A DNA stretch of 64,000 bases, taken from Chlorella sorokiniana. Its lineage: Eukaryota > Chlorophyta > Trebouxiophyceae > Chlorellales > Chlorellaceae. The number at the start of each line of letters is the position of its first letter. Position 1 is the first letter of the stretch. Shown here in pieces: positions 45,122 to 56,586 of this stretch. The stretch is from positions 1,054,001-1,118,000 of the forward strand of contig CP084615.1 of the NCBI GenBank assembly GCA_025917655.1, given 5' to 3'. A program made the translations under genes and the position numbers. Under the pieces are notes generated by a model. The model was not told where the DNA came from, made no database searches, and saw only the letters and a list, made by a program, of their open reading frames with translations.

Positions 45122-46402
45122 ATGGCTGCATGCACCGGCACCTTTGTGCGCACTGTTCGCAGCAACCCTTTGCGAGCTTCTGTCTCCTACAGGCGCGCTG
45201 CGGGCTGGGTTGGGCACACGCAGGCATCACCGGTGCGGATTCTGGCTCAAGCTGCATCCACAGACAAGGGCCCCTTTCAGGTGGGAGGGTGGCAGGGAGC
45301 GTCGGAAGCGCCGCTGTGCACCGCCCTCCATTGTTGGCGCGACAGGTATTCGCTGCAACCGAATGCAGGGAACCTTTGGCGTGTGGAGCATAGAACCGGT
45401 GGGTTCAAGCCTTGCGTGGATGCCTCTGACGGAGGGTGACGGCCACCCCGTCTGCCCTGCCGGTTGTCCCAGCAATCCCTGCTGCTGCCTGCTTCTCTCC
45501 TCGCAGGAGGATGAGCTGGAGGTGTGGAGCTACAGGGTTGCCATCAGCGTCGTGGCCGCTTCCTTTGGGGCGGGCACCCTGGGGGCGCTGGCATCCCCGA
45601 TGCCGGCTGGGCAGCGCCGCTCCGAGAGGGCGGAAACCTGCTGGCAGCGGCGGGAGGGGGCGGCATGGCGGTCGCCGTTGCCCTGATCCACATCTATGTG
45701 GCTCCCCTCAAGCGGCTGCTGCAAGCGCTGCTGGCGGCGGGCGCGGCAGGGGCGGCGTACCTCGCGGCCACCCATCCGGGCGTGCCGCTGCCAGCGTACG
45801 TTGCCGACAACCCAGGAGCGGTGTGGCTCGTTGGCCCCGCGTTTGCGGCATTGACGGGCATCACCTTCAAGGAAGGCTTCTGCTAGTGAGCAGGGCACAG
45901 GCGTGCGTGGCTCCCCGCGCCTGCAATGGCCCGACTGCATGAGGGGACCTGGACAGCACTGATGAGGCTAATGAGCGGCGGCTGAAGCGCCACCCTGCCC
46001 TGTGCGCTCGCAGCGGCAAGCAGGAGAGCTTCATCCTGGCGCTGCTCATCCCCGCGTGGCTGCTAGGCCACCTCAGCGGCCTGGTGCCAGAGGCAGGCGA
46101 GCGCGGCTTGGCCGCCGCCATTGCCGCGCTGCTCGCCGTGTTTGCGGCGCGCAAGTACGTGCAGCCCGTGAAAGACGACATCGGAGGTGAGGGGATCCCT
46201 GCAGCAGCGTGCCAGCGCCAACAGGCTGGCTTGCACGGCCTTCAGCGCCGTCCTGATCCATGCTTGTGAGAACTGCTTCTCTTGAGCAACCATACTGTCT
46301 TTCCCTCTTGCAGACAAGTCGGTGTTTGAATTCTACAAGCTGCCGGAGGAGGAGCAGCAGCGGCGCATACAAGCGCTGCGGCAGCAGCAGCAGGATGACT
46401 GA
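45122..46402 (+). CDS. DUF2301 integral membrane protein, plastid-targeted
   Basis: A family shared by cyanobacteria and plastid-bearing eukaryotes; function unknown. Exon 1 (ATG at 45122) is a Ser/Arg/Ala-rich transit peptide (SNPLRASVSYRRAAGWVG) ending STDKGPFQ at a GTGGGA donor. Exon 2 (about 45508-45892) carries EDELEVWSYRVAISVVAASF, GAGTLGALAS, MAVAVALIHIYVAPLKRLLQ, ALLAAGAAGAAYLAATHPGV and LVGPAFAALTGITFKEGFCY. Exon 3 gives GKQESFILALLIPAWLLGHL and AAAIAALLAVFAARKYVQPV. The last exon gives KSVFEFYKLPEEEQQRRIQA and ends QQQQDD. About five membrane spans. ITFKEGFCY and LLGHLSG are the family landmarks. One frame slip at the CCCC at 45595-45598. It is convergent with the cyclophilin gene, with only 96 bp between stops. 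Confidence 0.85.
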
Positions 46403-46498
46403 GCTGCATGCAGCGTGCCGGTTTGCCCCCTTTGGCTGTCGGCTGTTTGGTTTATATGCTCTGCTGAGCGTTAAATTTATACGACAATGACACGCAGC

Positions 46499-47645
46499 CT
46501 ACATCTCCCCACACTGCGTAACGACGCACGGCAGCTTGGGCCGGTTGTTCTGTCCCGTCTGCACCGCCTCCAGCTTGCGCACCGTCAGCATGCCGTCCAC
46601 CACGCGCCCAAACACAACGTGCTTGTTGTCTGCACACAGGAAGGGGCAGAGAGCAACCCATGATTCATAAGCCCCCCATTCAAGTGCCATGGATGAGAGC
46701 AGCAGTCAGCAGAAGGGCTGTGCATTCGCGTTCCAGCGGAGCATCACCTAGCCAGTCCGAGGGTCCCGTTGTGATGAAAAATTGGCAGCCGTTTGTGTTG
46801 GGCCCGCTGTTGGCCTGCAGGTTGACCAGGTATAACATTAGTGCACCCTGAATTAGGCAGGATACAGCGGCGCCATAGCTGCCATGGGTGGGGCGCCGCC
46901 CGCACAGGCAGGCGGCAGGCGCACCATGCTCAGCAGGCCGGGCCCCGTGTGCTTGGCAATGAAGTTCTCGTCGTTGAAGCGAGATCCGTAAATCGAGATG
47001 CAGCCCGTGCCGTCGCCTGCACACAACAAGGAAGGAGGCGGAGGAAGGTGAGTGCAAGGAAATGGCGGGGATGTGCAAGCAACAGATGCGGTGACGCCTG
47101 TTGGCCGGGTGCGCCGTCGCACCTTTCAAGAAATCGCCACCTTGGATCATGAAGCCCTTGATTATTCTGTGGAACGTACAGTCCTTGTACCCCGTAGGCT
47201 GCAGGTTCCTCCTGCAGCATGCGACAGGCAGCACTAAAGGCTGGGGAAGGCAACAGGCCAGGGCTTCCGCTGCGCCCGCTGCAGCGCGTCCAACCTTGCG
47301 CCAGGCGGCTGCCCTCCCACTCACCGGAACTCCCCTGTGCACATCTGCCTAAAGTTTTCCGCTGTTTTGGGGGCAATGTCGGCAAACAGCTCCATCTTGA
47401 TGCGACCAGCAGGAACCGTGCCAATGGAAACATCTGCAGCCAGGCGGCAGCGTGCGGGGCGGTGACGGTGTGCCAGGTGCTGCAGCGTGCATGGCAGAGG
47501 TTGGTGGCATGCAAGGACTTCTATCAACCGCCGTTGGAGGCAGGAGTACATGCAGAAGCCGGCCAGCTCAGGAAGTTTGCTCACCGAAAAACACCACTGG
47601 GTTGTTTGGATTGGGTGTTCGCTGATGCCACTGCTCGTCTGCCAT
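46499..47645 (-). CDS. PPIH: Cyclophilin-type prolyl isomerase, PPIH (U-snRNP) type
   Basis: Exon 1 (ATG at 47645) reads [20 protein letters not shown]. It is followed by [20 protein letters not shown] and [34 protein letters not shown] with IQGGDFLKG (catalytic [15 protein letters not shown]), [50 protein letters not shown] with WLG, and [20 protein letters not shown], ending [11 protein letters not shown]. The end [16 protein letters not shown] and the N-terminal PNNPVVFF are those of PPIH/USA-CyP, the cyclophilin of the U4/U6.U5 tri-snRNP. The catalytic residues Arg, Phe, Gln and Trp are present, so it should be an active isomerase. The frame appears intact across all exons. The gene diverges from the M16 peptidase. 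Confidence 0.94.
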
Positions 47646-47940
47646 AATCAAAGCTCTTCTGGCCTATTGGCCCCGCAAACTTGCTCTTCACAGATGTTAC
47701 CTTCAAGATGTGCGGCGATGGCGAAGCTCAGGCTATCAAACGATAATTTAATATGATCGCTACCAGTTGCAAGCTTTTCAAGGGCTTTGCACTCACAACT
47801 CCAACGCAGGAGATGACGTGGCAACAGACGCGCTTAATTGCTCCAACCGAGCAATCCATTATCATCTGACCCTTCAAAGTTGGGAGATAGATTGATTAGT
47901 GAAATAACTGCATCATTCACACCCCAACAACCACCCTCTT
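47646..47940. promoter_or_regulatory. AT-enriched divergent promoter, PPIH / M16 peptidase
   Basis: About 295 bases between divergent starts. The stretch 47690-47930 is conspicuously AT-rich for this genome (for example ATAATTTAATATGATC). This is the clearest GC dip in the window. Confidence 0.55.
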
Positions 47941-50900
47941 ATGGCGGGGTGTGTCGCTTGGTGTGTGGCACCGCCTTGCGCAGGGACACAAGCGCCGAAA
48001 GGTCCAGTATCAAATGCGAGAGCAGGTGCACCCTGTGGACGGAGGCATGTGAAGGCCGCTGTCCAGCTGACGGGCGGAAATGGCGGCAGCGCCGGCGGCA
48101 GCACAGAGGCATCGAGCCCCATCTCCCACCAGCGCCAGCACCAGCACCAGCAGCAATCCAGCAGCCGTCGTGCACTGCTGCAGCTCGCCACGGCGGGCAG
48201 CCTCTACGCGTGGGCGGGCCGCAACGCGCAGGCCGCTGACGCACGCGCCGCCGAGGCAGCGGCGGCGGCGGCGGGCCCGCGGCGGCGGCGCCTCCGAGCT
48301 GCTGGAGCGCCAGCTGGCGGAGCGCCTGTCTGAGTTCAGCCTGCCTAACGGCCTGCGCTTCCTGGTGTACGAGCGGCGGGGGGCGCCCATCGCCTCCTTC
48401 CACATCTATGCCGACGTCGGCGCCTTTGACGAGCGGGACGGCCAGACGGGTGCGGCAGGCCCTTGCCCACTGCAGCGTTGCTGACCTGCGGCTGTGGGGC
48501 AAGCAGCCGCAAGCAGCCGCCCAGCTGAGGCCAGCACAGGAGGCCAGCTGCCAGTTGCATTCAGATGGTTTGCATTTTTGGGGCCCTGCACGCAAACGCG
48601 CCTCCTCCCCTCCACCACCCAGCCCCCTGCCCCACCCCCCAGCCCCATGCCGTGTGCCTCCCGCCCCCCAGGCCTGGCCCACCTGCTGGAGCACATGGCC
48701 TTCAAGGGCACCCCCGCATCGGCACCACCGACTACAAGTGGGCGCCCCTGGGCTCCAGCTGCGCCGCTGCACCGCGCCGCTGCAGCCGCGGCCGATGCCG
48801 TGCTCACCTGATCGGCGGGCCCAGCATGAGGGAGCCCTCAACCCTGGCTGCTGCTCCGTTCCTCATGTGCCGGCCCGTGGGGACCCTTGTGTCGCAGGCG
48901 GGAGGCGCCGTTGCTGGATGCGCTGGACGAGGCCTTCTACTCGCTGCAGGCGGCGGGGGCGCGCGAGCGCGCCCGCCTGCAGCGGGAGCTGGAGGCGCTG
49001 CAGCAGCAGGCCGCGCAGCTCAGCGTGCCCAATGCTTACGGAGCTCTGGTGAGGGGGCGCTCCCAGCATGCACAGCACAGCGTGTGCCTGCTGGAAACCT
49101 CGTCCTGGGATGCAGCGCGCTGCCCTGCTGCACTCTTGGTGCACACTGGCCTCCCTGCCTCCGGGTGTGGCGGCGCAGGTGTCGCAGCAGGGCGGCGTGG
49201 GGTTGAACGCCGCCACCAGCCACGACGCCACCAAGTACTACGTGTCGCTTCCCGCCAACAAGGCTGAGCTGTGGTTTGCGCTGGAGGCTGAGCGGTTCCA
49301 GGTCCCTGTGTTCAGGTGGCGCACAGGCTGGGGGGCTGGGAGGGGGCGCAAACTCACCCTGAGCCTTCAGCTGCCGGGAGACCGACGGGATGTGGCCACC
49401 GCAGGAGGGGGAAGGGGGGACGGGACGCTTCCTGCTGCAGGGCCTCAGCCCCAGCGCCTCCTGCCCTCCCTCCTCGATCGGTAGCATCTGCACACACCCA
49501 CGCAAGCAGAGTTGCCGACACTTGCACACACGCGCCCCACGCAGGGAGCTGTACAGCGAGAAGGGGGTGGTGCTGGAGGAGCGGCGCCTGCGCGTGGACA
49601 ACTCGCCGCTGGGCCCCTTCTCCGAGCAGTTTGCGCTGCGCTCCCTGGCCAACAACTACCGGTGGGTGTGGGTGTGGAAGGGAAGGGAGGGCATGCGGGG
49701 GAGTGCTGGTTTGCCTTAAAAGGCAGGGGGTCCTGCAAACAGTGGGCAGGGAGGCCGCCCGAGAGTACCAAGCGCTGCACCCGCTTAACACGCGCTGCCT
49801 GCCTGTCGCCCTACCCCGCCCCCAGCCGCCCCGTGATTGGCTTTGCTGAGGATGTGGAGCGGCTGGGGCGGCACGAGGTGCAGCAGTTCTTCCAGCGGCA
49901 TTACGGCCCGCAGCGCCTGACGATAGCGGTGGCCGGGAACGTGCGGCCAGCGGATGTGCGGCGCCTGGCGGAGCGATACTTTGGGGGCTGGCGGGCGCCC
50001 GCCGCGCGCCGCCCCCTGCCAGCTGCGGCAGCGGCGAGGAGCCGCTGCCGGTGCCTGCCGCACCGCGCGAGCGTTGGCAGTACCAGGCCCGCTCCAGGGC
50101 CGGTCCCGGCGTCATGCACGCCTACTACCGCCCCTGCCTGCGCTCCCCAGACTCCCTGCCCCTGGACATGGCCAGGTGGGCTGGCCGCCCCTGCCAACCC
50201 CCGCGCATTCCGCCGCCGCTGCGAGCCCCGCGCTGCCTCGCTGCATGCTCCACAGCTGCTGCGGGGCACGCCGCCTGCATGCCTTTGCCCAGCCTCTCTG
50301 CTGCCCTCCCCACGCTGCTTGTACCGCAGCGAGCTGCTCAGCGGCACAAGGTCCAGCCGCCTGTACCGCTCGCTGGTGCTGTCGGGGCAGGCGCTGGCGG
50401 CCAGCGCTACGCGGGCCTGCCCGCCGACAAGCACCCCTGCCACTTTGTGTGCTTCGGCGTGCCCACCAAGCAGAGGTGCGACGAGCCTGGCTTTGAGCAG
50501 TTGGGGCAGGGGCGCTGGTGGAAGGAGCCAAGGAAGCCTCGGCCGCTGGTGGCGGGGATGTGTCGCGCGGCAGTGGTGGCCTCGTTTGGGCCGCCTGTTC
50601 CCCACTGCATCCCCTCATGCACATGCCTGCCCCCTCCTTGCCTCCCCCTCACCCACCCACCCCACCCCCGCATGCAGCTCCATTGAGCAGCTGGACGCCG
50701 CCATCAGCGCGCAGGTGGCGGATCTGGCGGGCAGGGGCCCCACCCAGGACGAGCTGCGACGGTACAAGAAGGTACAAGGCCGCCCACTGCCGCTGCCTGG
50801 CTGCCTGCTTTGTGCGGCATGGGCTTCTGCCTTTGCCCCCTCCCGCCCCCACCACAAACACGCCCACTCGTACACGTTGCAATGCATCTGAGCTCCCCGC

Positions 50901-51110
50901 AGTCGGCCCAGGCGGAGCTGCTGGATGCGCTCAGCTCCAACAGCGCCATCGCCGCCGCCTTCGCTTCCTACACTTCGCTCACGGGCGACTGGCGCAACGT
51001 GCTGGCGGACCTGCGGCGCATCGAGGGCCTGGAGGCGGGGAGGTGCGGGACGCGGCGGCGCGCCACCTGCGCCCGACAACGTATTCAAGGGTTACGTGTT
51101 GCCGGCGTGA
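47941..51110 (+). CDS. M16 zinc metallopeptidase, probably thylakoid-lumenal
   Basis: The N-terminus is bipartite: a transit-like stretch, then SSSRRALLQLATAGSLYAWA and GRNAQA/ADA. This has a twin Arg, a hydrophobic core and an AxA cleavage site, as in Tat-routed lumen proteins. The body is a bacterial-type M16 peptidase: LERQLAERLSEFSLPNGLRF, LVYERRGAPIASFHIYADVG, the inverted zinc motif in LAHLLEHMAFKGT, an inserted coiled coil (REAPLLDALDEAFYSLQAAG, RERARLQRELEALQQQAAQL), QQGGVGLNAATSHDATKYYV, ELYSEKGVVLEERRLRVDNS (third zinc ligand region), GHEVQQ-like GRHEVQQFFQRHYGPQRLTI with AVAGNV, ELLSGTRSSRLYRSLVLSGQ and PTQDELRRYKK, ending RPDNVFKGYVLPA. All zinc ligands are visible, so it should be active. 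Frame slips occur near 48265-48295 and at the CCCCC at 48711-48715. Confidence 0.87.
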
Positions 51111-51357
51111 GGTACGCACAGGACAGCGTGGCACACTGCCAAAAGATCCAACAGCGCCCTGTGAAGTTTAGTCCTCGGAGCACAGCAAGGCAGCGGCGCA
51201 TGAGGTGGCGCCCGCCCGTCATCACATGGCAAGGCCAACCGGCTCGCCCGGGTGTGTTGTTCGCTGTCAGGGACGGTACCTGGTGAACTGGTAAATTCCG
51301 TGCACTCTCGAGCAGCGAAGACAGAGCTTGTTTGCGAGGCACGGCGGGGTAGCCGAC

Positions 51358-52937
51358 ATGCGTGCGCCTGCCCGAGGCGGACGGGGAGGCTTTGGTGGTA
51401 GAGGCGGTAAGATACGATGAAGCGAAAAGCTCTCCGGCGGCCCGACATGCATGCTCCTTGCTGAGGGGAGGCAGGAGGCGCACTTCTCACGAGCATATTT
51501 GAAGTGCGATGTGCAAATCGGAACGTCTGTAGAGGCTGCAGCTAAGCCTGGCAACCCCAACTCTGCAGGCGGGGGTGGCCGTGGTGGCTTTGGAGGACGC
51601 GGAGGCGGTCGGGGAGGATATAACAGACAGCCTGAAGGCCCTCCTGAGGGTGAGTGCGGGCAGCCTTGTCAGCAGTGGACGTTTGGGGGCTGCAGGCGGC
51701 GGCGGCCCCTGTTCTCCTTCCCAGCTTGTTGTGTGGAGCCGTACCCGGTGCCATTTTACGCCTCCTGCACTGCAGAGGTGGTGGAGGCTGGGGAGTACGT
51801 GCATCCTTGCGAGGGAGAGATGGTGTGCAAGCTCACAAACACGATGGTGAGCGCTCCGGGGCTGCCACTCGCAGCGCAGCAGGCCGGCCGCCAGCCTGTA
51901 CCCAGCACGTGCATCTTGCGCACTTTCCCCTGGGAGGCGTTGCTTGGTTTGCGCGCTGCCGCCTGCCTCCTGACGGCGTCGCCCTCGCCTCCGCCCTGCC
52001 TGCGCCACCGCTGCAGATCCCTTACTTCAACGCCCCAATCTTCCTGGAGAACAAGACCCAGGTTGGCAAGGTGGACGAGATCCTGGGCCAGATCAATAGC
52101 GTGGTGGGTGGCGCGGGGGAGGGGTTGGGTGGGAGTGGGGTTGTTGGGGGTGTTCAGGGTGTTCAGGGCGCAGCGCAGCCGTGGCTGGCTTTGTTGCGGC
52201 TGGGCTGAACGAAAATATCGCCGGCAGAATGATGTACAAGTGTCATGGGTCGAATGAAGTTCCACACGCTCACGACTGCTGCAGCCGTTGGTTGGCATGC
52301 ATGCATGTGCTGCTCCCTGCATGGCCTGCTCATCCCCCTCCGTTGCGCCATTGTTTATTGTGCTGATCTCACGCCGCTCACCCCTCCTCCTGCGCAGTAC
52401 TTCACCGTGAAGATGTCAGAGGGCGTGCTGGCCACGTCATACAGCAAGGGCGACAAGTTCTTCATTGACCCGCAGGTGGGGGCTGCTTGTGCGGGGGGTG
52501 CAGGAGGGGCGACGCAAATGTCTGGCGGTGTTGCAGGGACCGTTGCTCCGCTGCTTGGCTGCCCTCCCGGTGATGGCATGGCCCATCGGCGGGCATCGTC
52601 ACGAGTGCGGGCGTGCAGCTTCCCTCTCTGCTTGCGCGTCGATGCACCAAGCCCCCTTGCCACCTGCGATCGCTGCAGAAGCTGCTGCCACTGGAGCGCT
52701 TCTTGCCAAGGCCCAAGGGCGCCCCGGCGCGGGCGGCGGCGGCCGTGGCCGCGGCGGCGGGCGTGGCTTTGGCGGCGGCCGCGGCGGCGGGCGTGGCTTT
52801 GGCGGTGGCGGGCGTGGCTTTGGCGGTGGCGGCCGTGGCTTTGGCGGCGGCGGCCGCGGCTTTGGCGGGGGCGCAGCCCTGGCGGGCGGGGCGGCGGCCG
52901 CGGCTTTGGCGGGGGTCGGGGCCGGGGCCGCTACTGA
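51358..52937 (+). CDS. GAR1: H/ACA snoRNP protein GAR1
   Basis: GAR1 is one of four core proteins of H/ACA snoRNPs, which make pseudouridine in rRNA and snRNA in the nucleolus. Exon 1 (51358-51406) encodes [17 protein letters not shown]. Exon 2 continues the N-terminal GAR domain. The core is [67 protein letters not shown] and FFIDPQ, then [16 protein letters not shown] and a long C-terminal GAR domain of RGFGGG repeats ending GRGRGRY. The repeats at 52730-52930 are nearly identical at DNA level. The frame slips once, at the CCCC at 52722-52725, exactly where the second GAR domain starts. Confidence 0.94.
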
Positions 52938-53476
52938 CCTCAGGGCGCCGAACGCGATCTGTATCCGCAACGACCCCATGTTGGGGTCCGTCCGATGGAG
53001 GCTCGCGGTCAGCAAACCTTTCATCTGGCTTGCATCGCTCCGTCGGGCTCCTCTTGACCTGCAACACACCTGACCTTGCCCCTCCCCCTTCCTTGTGTCC
53101 TGTTGTACTGTCCCAAACTCTCTGCCTTTGACGTTGCCTTGTTGTCAACAGGCAGGGGGCTGTTGCAGCCATGCTGCATGATCCATCATGCCTCCACGCT
53201 CCTGACGTGCACCTTGCTGCACTGGGCCCTCCTTGCACCCATCCCTTGCTGATGCCTTTGGGGCCGCAGACAATCTTGCAAACAATCCAAAACGTGACAG
53301 CAACAAGTCAAGGGCCGGGTGCCCCACCTTGTTTGAACAGCCATCGCAGCGGCACAGACTGCGGTTTGCGCATGGTGCCATGGCGCCAGCGCATGGCATT
53401 TTCGGCAGGAAGCGTCTCTACGATCGTCATTGTTCATGCTGCGAATGACACTTCACTGCAAGCATTGAGTACCCTT
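52938..53476. other. Intergenic spacer, GAR1 3' UTR and SGNH promoter
   Basis: About 540 bases, less GC-rich than the flanks. Open frames show no conserved residues. I see no clear element. Confidence 0.5.
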
Positions 53477-55239
53477 ATGCGGTGGACTGCCGCAGTGCTC
53501 GGCTGCTGCCTTGTAGGGTTGGGATTCGTGTCGCGGGGCTGGTTTGGGCCCTCCCAACGTGGCTGGGCAAGGCTGCCATGTACTAAAAGGCATTGGTGCG
53601 AGGTGCCCTCAGAGCCACAGCCCAGACCAGGTGGGTCACGGTGACGGCCGCTTGCACGGAAGTCTGAAGGTGTCTTTATCTAAGGTTTCACGCGCCAGAG
53701 GTACCGGGACTTGTTTGGGACAGTCTTGTGGGGCGGTCCCTGTTGCAGCGGCACTGCCCGCCGCCTGCTGCCCTTGCAAGCGGCTGCCCCCCAGCGCAGC
53801 GCCTGCCCTGTCCTCCTGCAGACCCTCGCTGGCAGGCATGTCACCAGCAGCATGTTGATGCCATCAATGCGGCGGATGCCGAGGGGCAGGAAGGCTACGG
53901 GCTCATGTTTTTTGGCGACTCGATCACCGAGACGTGGGCCGGCACCGACCTCTGCAGCCCCTGCCCGCGCTGCCAGGGTGAGCGCCGCAGCATCCTCAGC
54001 AAGGCACGCGGAGGGCAGTGAGAGCAGCCAGAAGCCAGGACAACTTCCACGCTGGGTCGCGCCGCAAGCGGGTGGGGGCATGCTCTGCAGCGGCCACGCC
54101 GCGTGTTGCCCTGTTTCCGAGTCCGCCCGCCGGTTGCGCCCCGCAGGCGTGCCCGCCGTCTTTGCCAGGCACTACGCCAAGTACAACGCTGGCGTGATGG
54201 CGGTGGGGGCGACCAGACGGCGCACCTGATGTGGCGGCTGATGAACGGGGAGCTGCCCAAGAAGCACAAGGTGCGCTGGTGCTGCCGTGCTGGTGGCGCC
54301 GGCAAGGGCTCTGGCCAGCAGTTGCTTTCATCCATGCTGCACCGTGCCCGCTCACCCGCTCGTTCCTCCGGCTGCGCTCCTGGCTGCGCTCCTGGCTGCG
54401 CAGCCTCGTGTGGCAGTGCTGATGATCGGCACCAATGACCTGGGGGCGGCGGCCTGGGAGGCTGGGGACGTGCACTCCGCGGAAGAGGCCACCGTGCGGG
54501 CGGTGCCTGGGGTGACGCTCAGGTGTGGGCAGCCAGCCAGCAACGACGCCTCGGTCGGTGTGCAGGGCCCTCAGGCCAGGTGGCGGCGCTTGCACTGGCT
54601 GAGCCGAGGCGGCAGCACGCTGCCCTCAGCAGCACGTTGCCATCCAACCTGTGTTGCCTCCACCACCCCTTCTCCACCCCAATTGCAGGGTGCTGCACAC
54701 GCTGCGCCTGCTGCGCGACGCCCTGCCCGACACCCACGTCGTGCTGCTGGCGCTGCTGCCGCGCGGCGGCAACGCCCGGGGGCGCGCTTCTTCTCCTGGC
54801 CCTCCATCTTCACCCAGCCCTTCAACCTGGCCAACCAACACTTCAAGTGGGCGGCCAGGGGCGGCCAGGGTCGGCGCAGGCAGCATCGCGCCGCGCATGG
54901 CGCCGGTCCGGCGTGCGCTTTGACCGCTTTGCCCCGGCTGCGTCGCCTATTACCTTTTACTCAGCGTCTCTGCCGCCCCCGCGCCGCCGCACCGTGTGCC
55001 TGTCCAGGGCCTTCACGGACCTGGACCCCCGCCTGCACTTCCTGGACTGCGGCGACCGCTTCCTGGCGCCTGGCGGCCGCGCCCTGGATGCGTCGCTCAT
55101 GCCCGACGCGCTGCACCCCAGCGCCGCAGGCTATGAGCTGCTGGCGCAGTGCCTGGACCCGCTGGTGGCGCGCCTCATGCAGCGCCCGGCAGGGGCGGGG
55201 GCGGGGCAGGCCGCGGGCAACGGCAGCCAGGCGGCGTAG
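53477..55239 (+). CDS. Secreted SGNH (GDSL-type) hydrolase, copy 1
   Basis: Exon 1 (ATG at 53477) is a signal peptide or anchor, MRWTAAVLGCCLVGLGF, running to QPRPG. The mature part starts DPRWQACHQQHVDAINAADA, then LMFFGDSITETWAGTDLCSP (block I, catalytic Ser), AVFARHYAKYNAGVMAVG, DQTAHLMWRLMNGELPKK, VAVLMIGTNDLGAAAWEAGD (block III), VLHTLRLLRDALPDTHVVLL with ALLPRG, and LHFLDCGDRFLAPGG, MPDALHPSAAGYELLAQCLD (block V, Asp and His). This resembles the PAF-acetylhydrolase beta/SGNH esterase layout. Substrate unknown: acetylated wall sugars or lipids are both possible. A frame slip lies at the GGGGG at 54205-54209. A paralogue lies on the other strand at 57-58 kb. Confidence 0.87.
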
Positions 55240-55454
55240 GGCGGTGGCCGCCGCCCGCCCGCCCGTGCCGACAGGCTTGCAAGGAACGACGCCACCCTCC
55301 ATGCACGCCGCGACAGCATGCCCAGCTACGATTGTTTTTGCGCAAAGGCGCCTGCAACAATTTTGAGTCTGCTTTACCTGCTGCACGCTCCAACCAACGC
55401 ATACAACAAGCACGTCTGCCTTGACACCTCCCTTACAACAGCAGCTTGCGGAAG

Positions 55455-56586
55455 TCAAGCGAGCGCTGCGGACAGGAGCCAGCAGTAGCAGAGCAGCAAC
55501 CACCACAGCACCGCGCGCGGCAGCTGCCCCGGCCTGCTGCCCGCAGCAGCCAACGCCTCCTCTTCGCTTCCGCTGCTGCCACTTGATTCTGAGTGCCCCT
55601 GTGTGCTGGGCGGCGGTGACACCCAGCTGTGGCCGGCCAGGCGTCGGACGCTGCGCTCCAGGGCCTGCTCCAGGGCCGCCAGGCGGCTGGGGCTGGTACC
55701 GCTGGGGCCCCGCCTGTGCTGCTCGCAGCCCACCGCCGCCAGGAGATCCACCTTGGCCATCAGCACGGTGGGCAGCACAATGCCCAGCAGCAGAGTGAGG
55801 AAGGCGAGGAAGGAGCCGCACTGCTGGCGCGGCGTGCTGCCGGCCAGCAGCATGCCCGGCGGCTCTGCGATGCAGGGCGCCGCCACGAACGACATGGCGG
55901 CATGGAAGGCGGCGATGCGTGCGGCGGTGATCGGGTGCGCCAGCAGCGGCGCCGCGCACAGGCTGCCGTTGCCGCCCACCACGCTCAGGGTGTACAGCTG
56001 GGCCGCCAGGTGGGGCAGCAGCGGCAGCGGCATCACAAAGGGGGCCATCACAATGGCCAGCATGCGGCAGCCTGCGCATGAGTGCGGAGGAAGCAGGCGC
56101 ACAGCGGTGAACTCGGCACATCCGGCAATGCAGCAGACCCGAGCTTCCAGTGCCAGACGGCAACGTCTGGTTGGTGTGTTTGTGCATATGTTTAAAGGGG
56201 GATGTGTGTGTGTGTGTGGAGGGGAGGGCGCGCGCGCGCGCGCGCGTACAGGCAGGGCACGAGCCAGGCGGCTCACCCCAAGCAGTTTTGGCGAGGTCCA
56301 GCAGCGCCCCCGCAGCGCCCGGCGTTGGGGCAGCCTCCAGCACTCGCTGAATGCCCCGCGCCTGGCGCAGCAGCGGGAAGGAAAAGAAGCCGATGCGCCA
56401 GGCCAGCTTGATGGGCTGGCGGTGCCGCAGGTAGGCCAGGGGCACGAGGCGCGGGAGGAGCGGCAGCGCCGCGCTGTACGCCAGCGAAGCCAGCCGCTGG
56501 GCCCGCTCGCTGGCAGGCAGGCTGTCCCAGGCACGCAAGCTCATCAGCTGGGTGGCCAGGTGCAGGAAAAAGCCCAGCCACATCAA
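55455..56586 (-). CDS. Unrecognised polytopic membrane protein
   Basis: No family recognised. The first clear exon reads MWLGFFLHLATQLMSLRAWD, SLPASERAQRLASLAYSAAL, PLLPRLVPLAYLRHRQPIKL and AWRIGFFSFPLLRQARGIQR. After an intron with TG and CG repeats it resumes RMLAIVMAPFVMPLPLLPHL, AAQLYTLSVVGGNGSLCAAP, IAAFHAAMSFVAAPCIAEPP and FLAFLTLLLGIVLPTVLMAK, a Ser/Glu-rich loop, and a last span (AVLWWLLLCYCWLLSAALA) ending at 55455. About seven membrane segments. The reading frame extends upstream of 56586 (EARKATAFECRL), and an ATG at 56969 in a neighbouring frame may be the true start, which would leave only about 20 bp to the SGNH copy 2 stop. It lies between two SGNH paralogues. Confidence 0.6.
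56203..56246 (+). repeat. (TG)n-(CG)n alternating tract
   Basis: Eight TG units at 56203-56218, a short G-rich gap, then nine CG units at 56229-56246, in the intron of the membrane-protein gene. Alternating purine-pyrimidine runs of this kind favour left-handed DNA. Confidence 0.85.
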
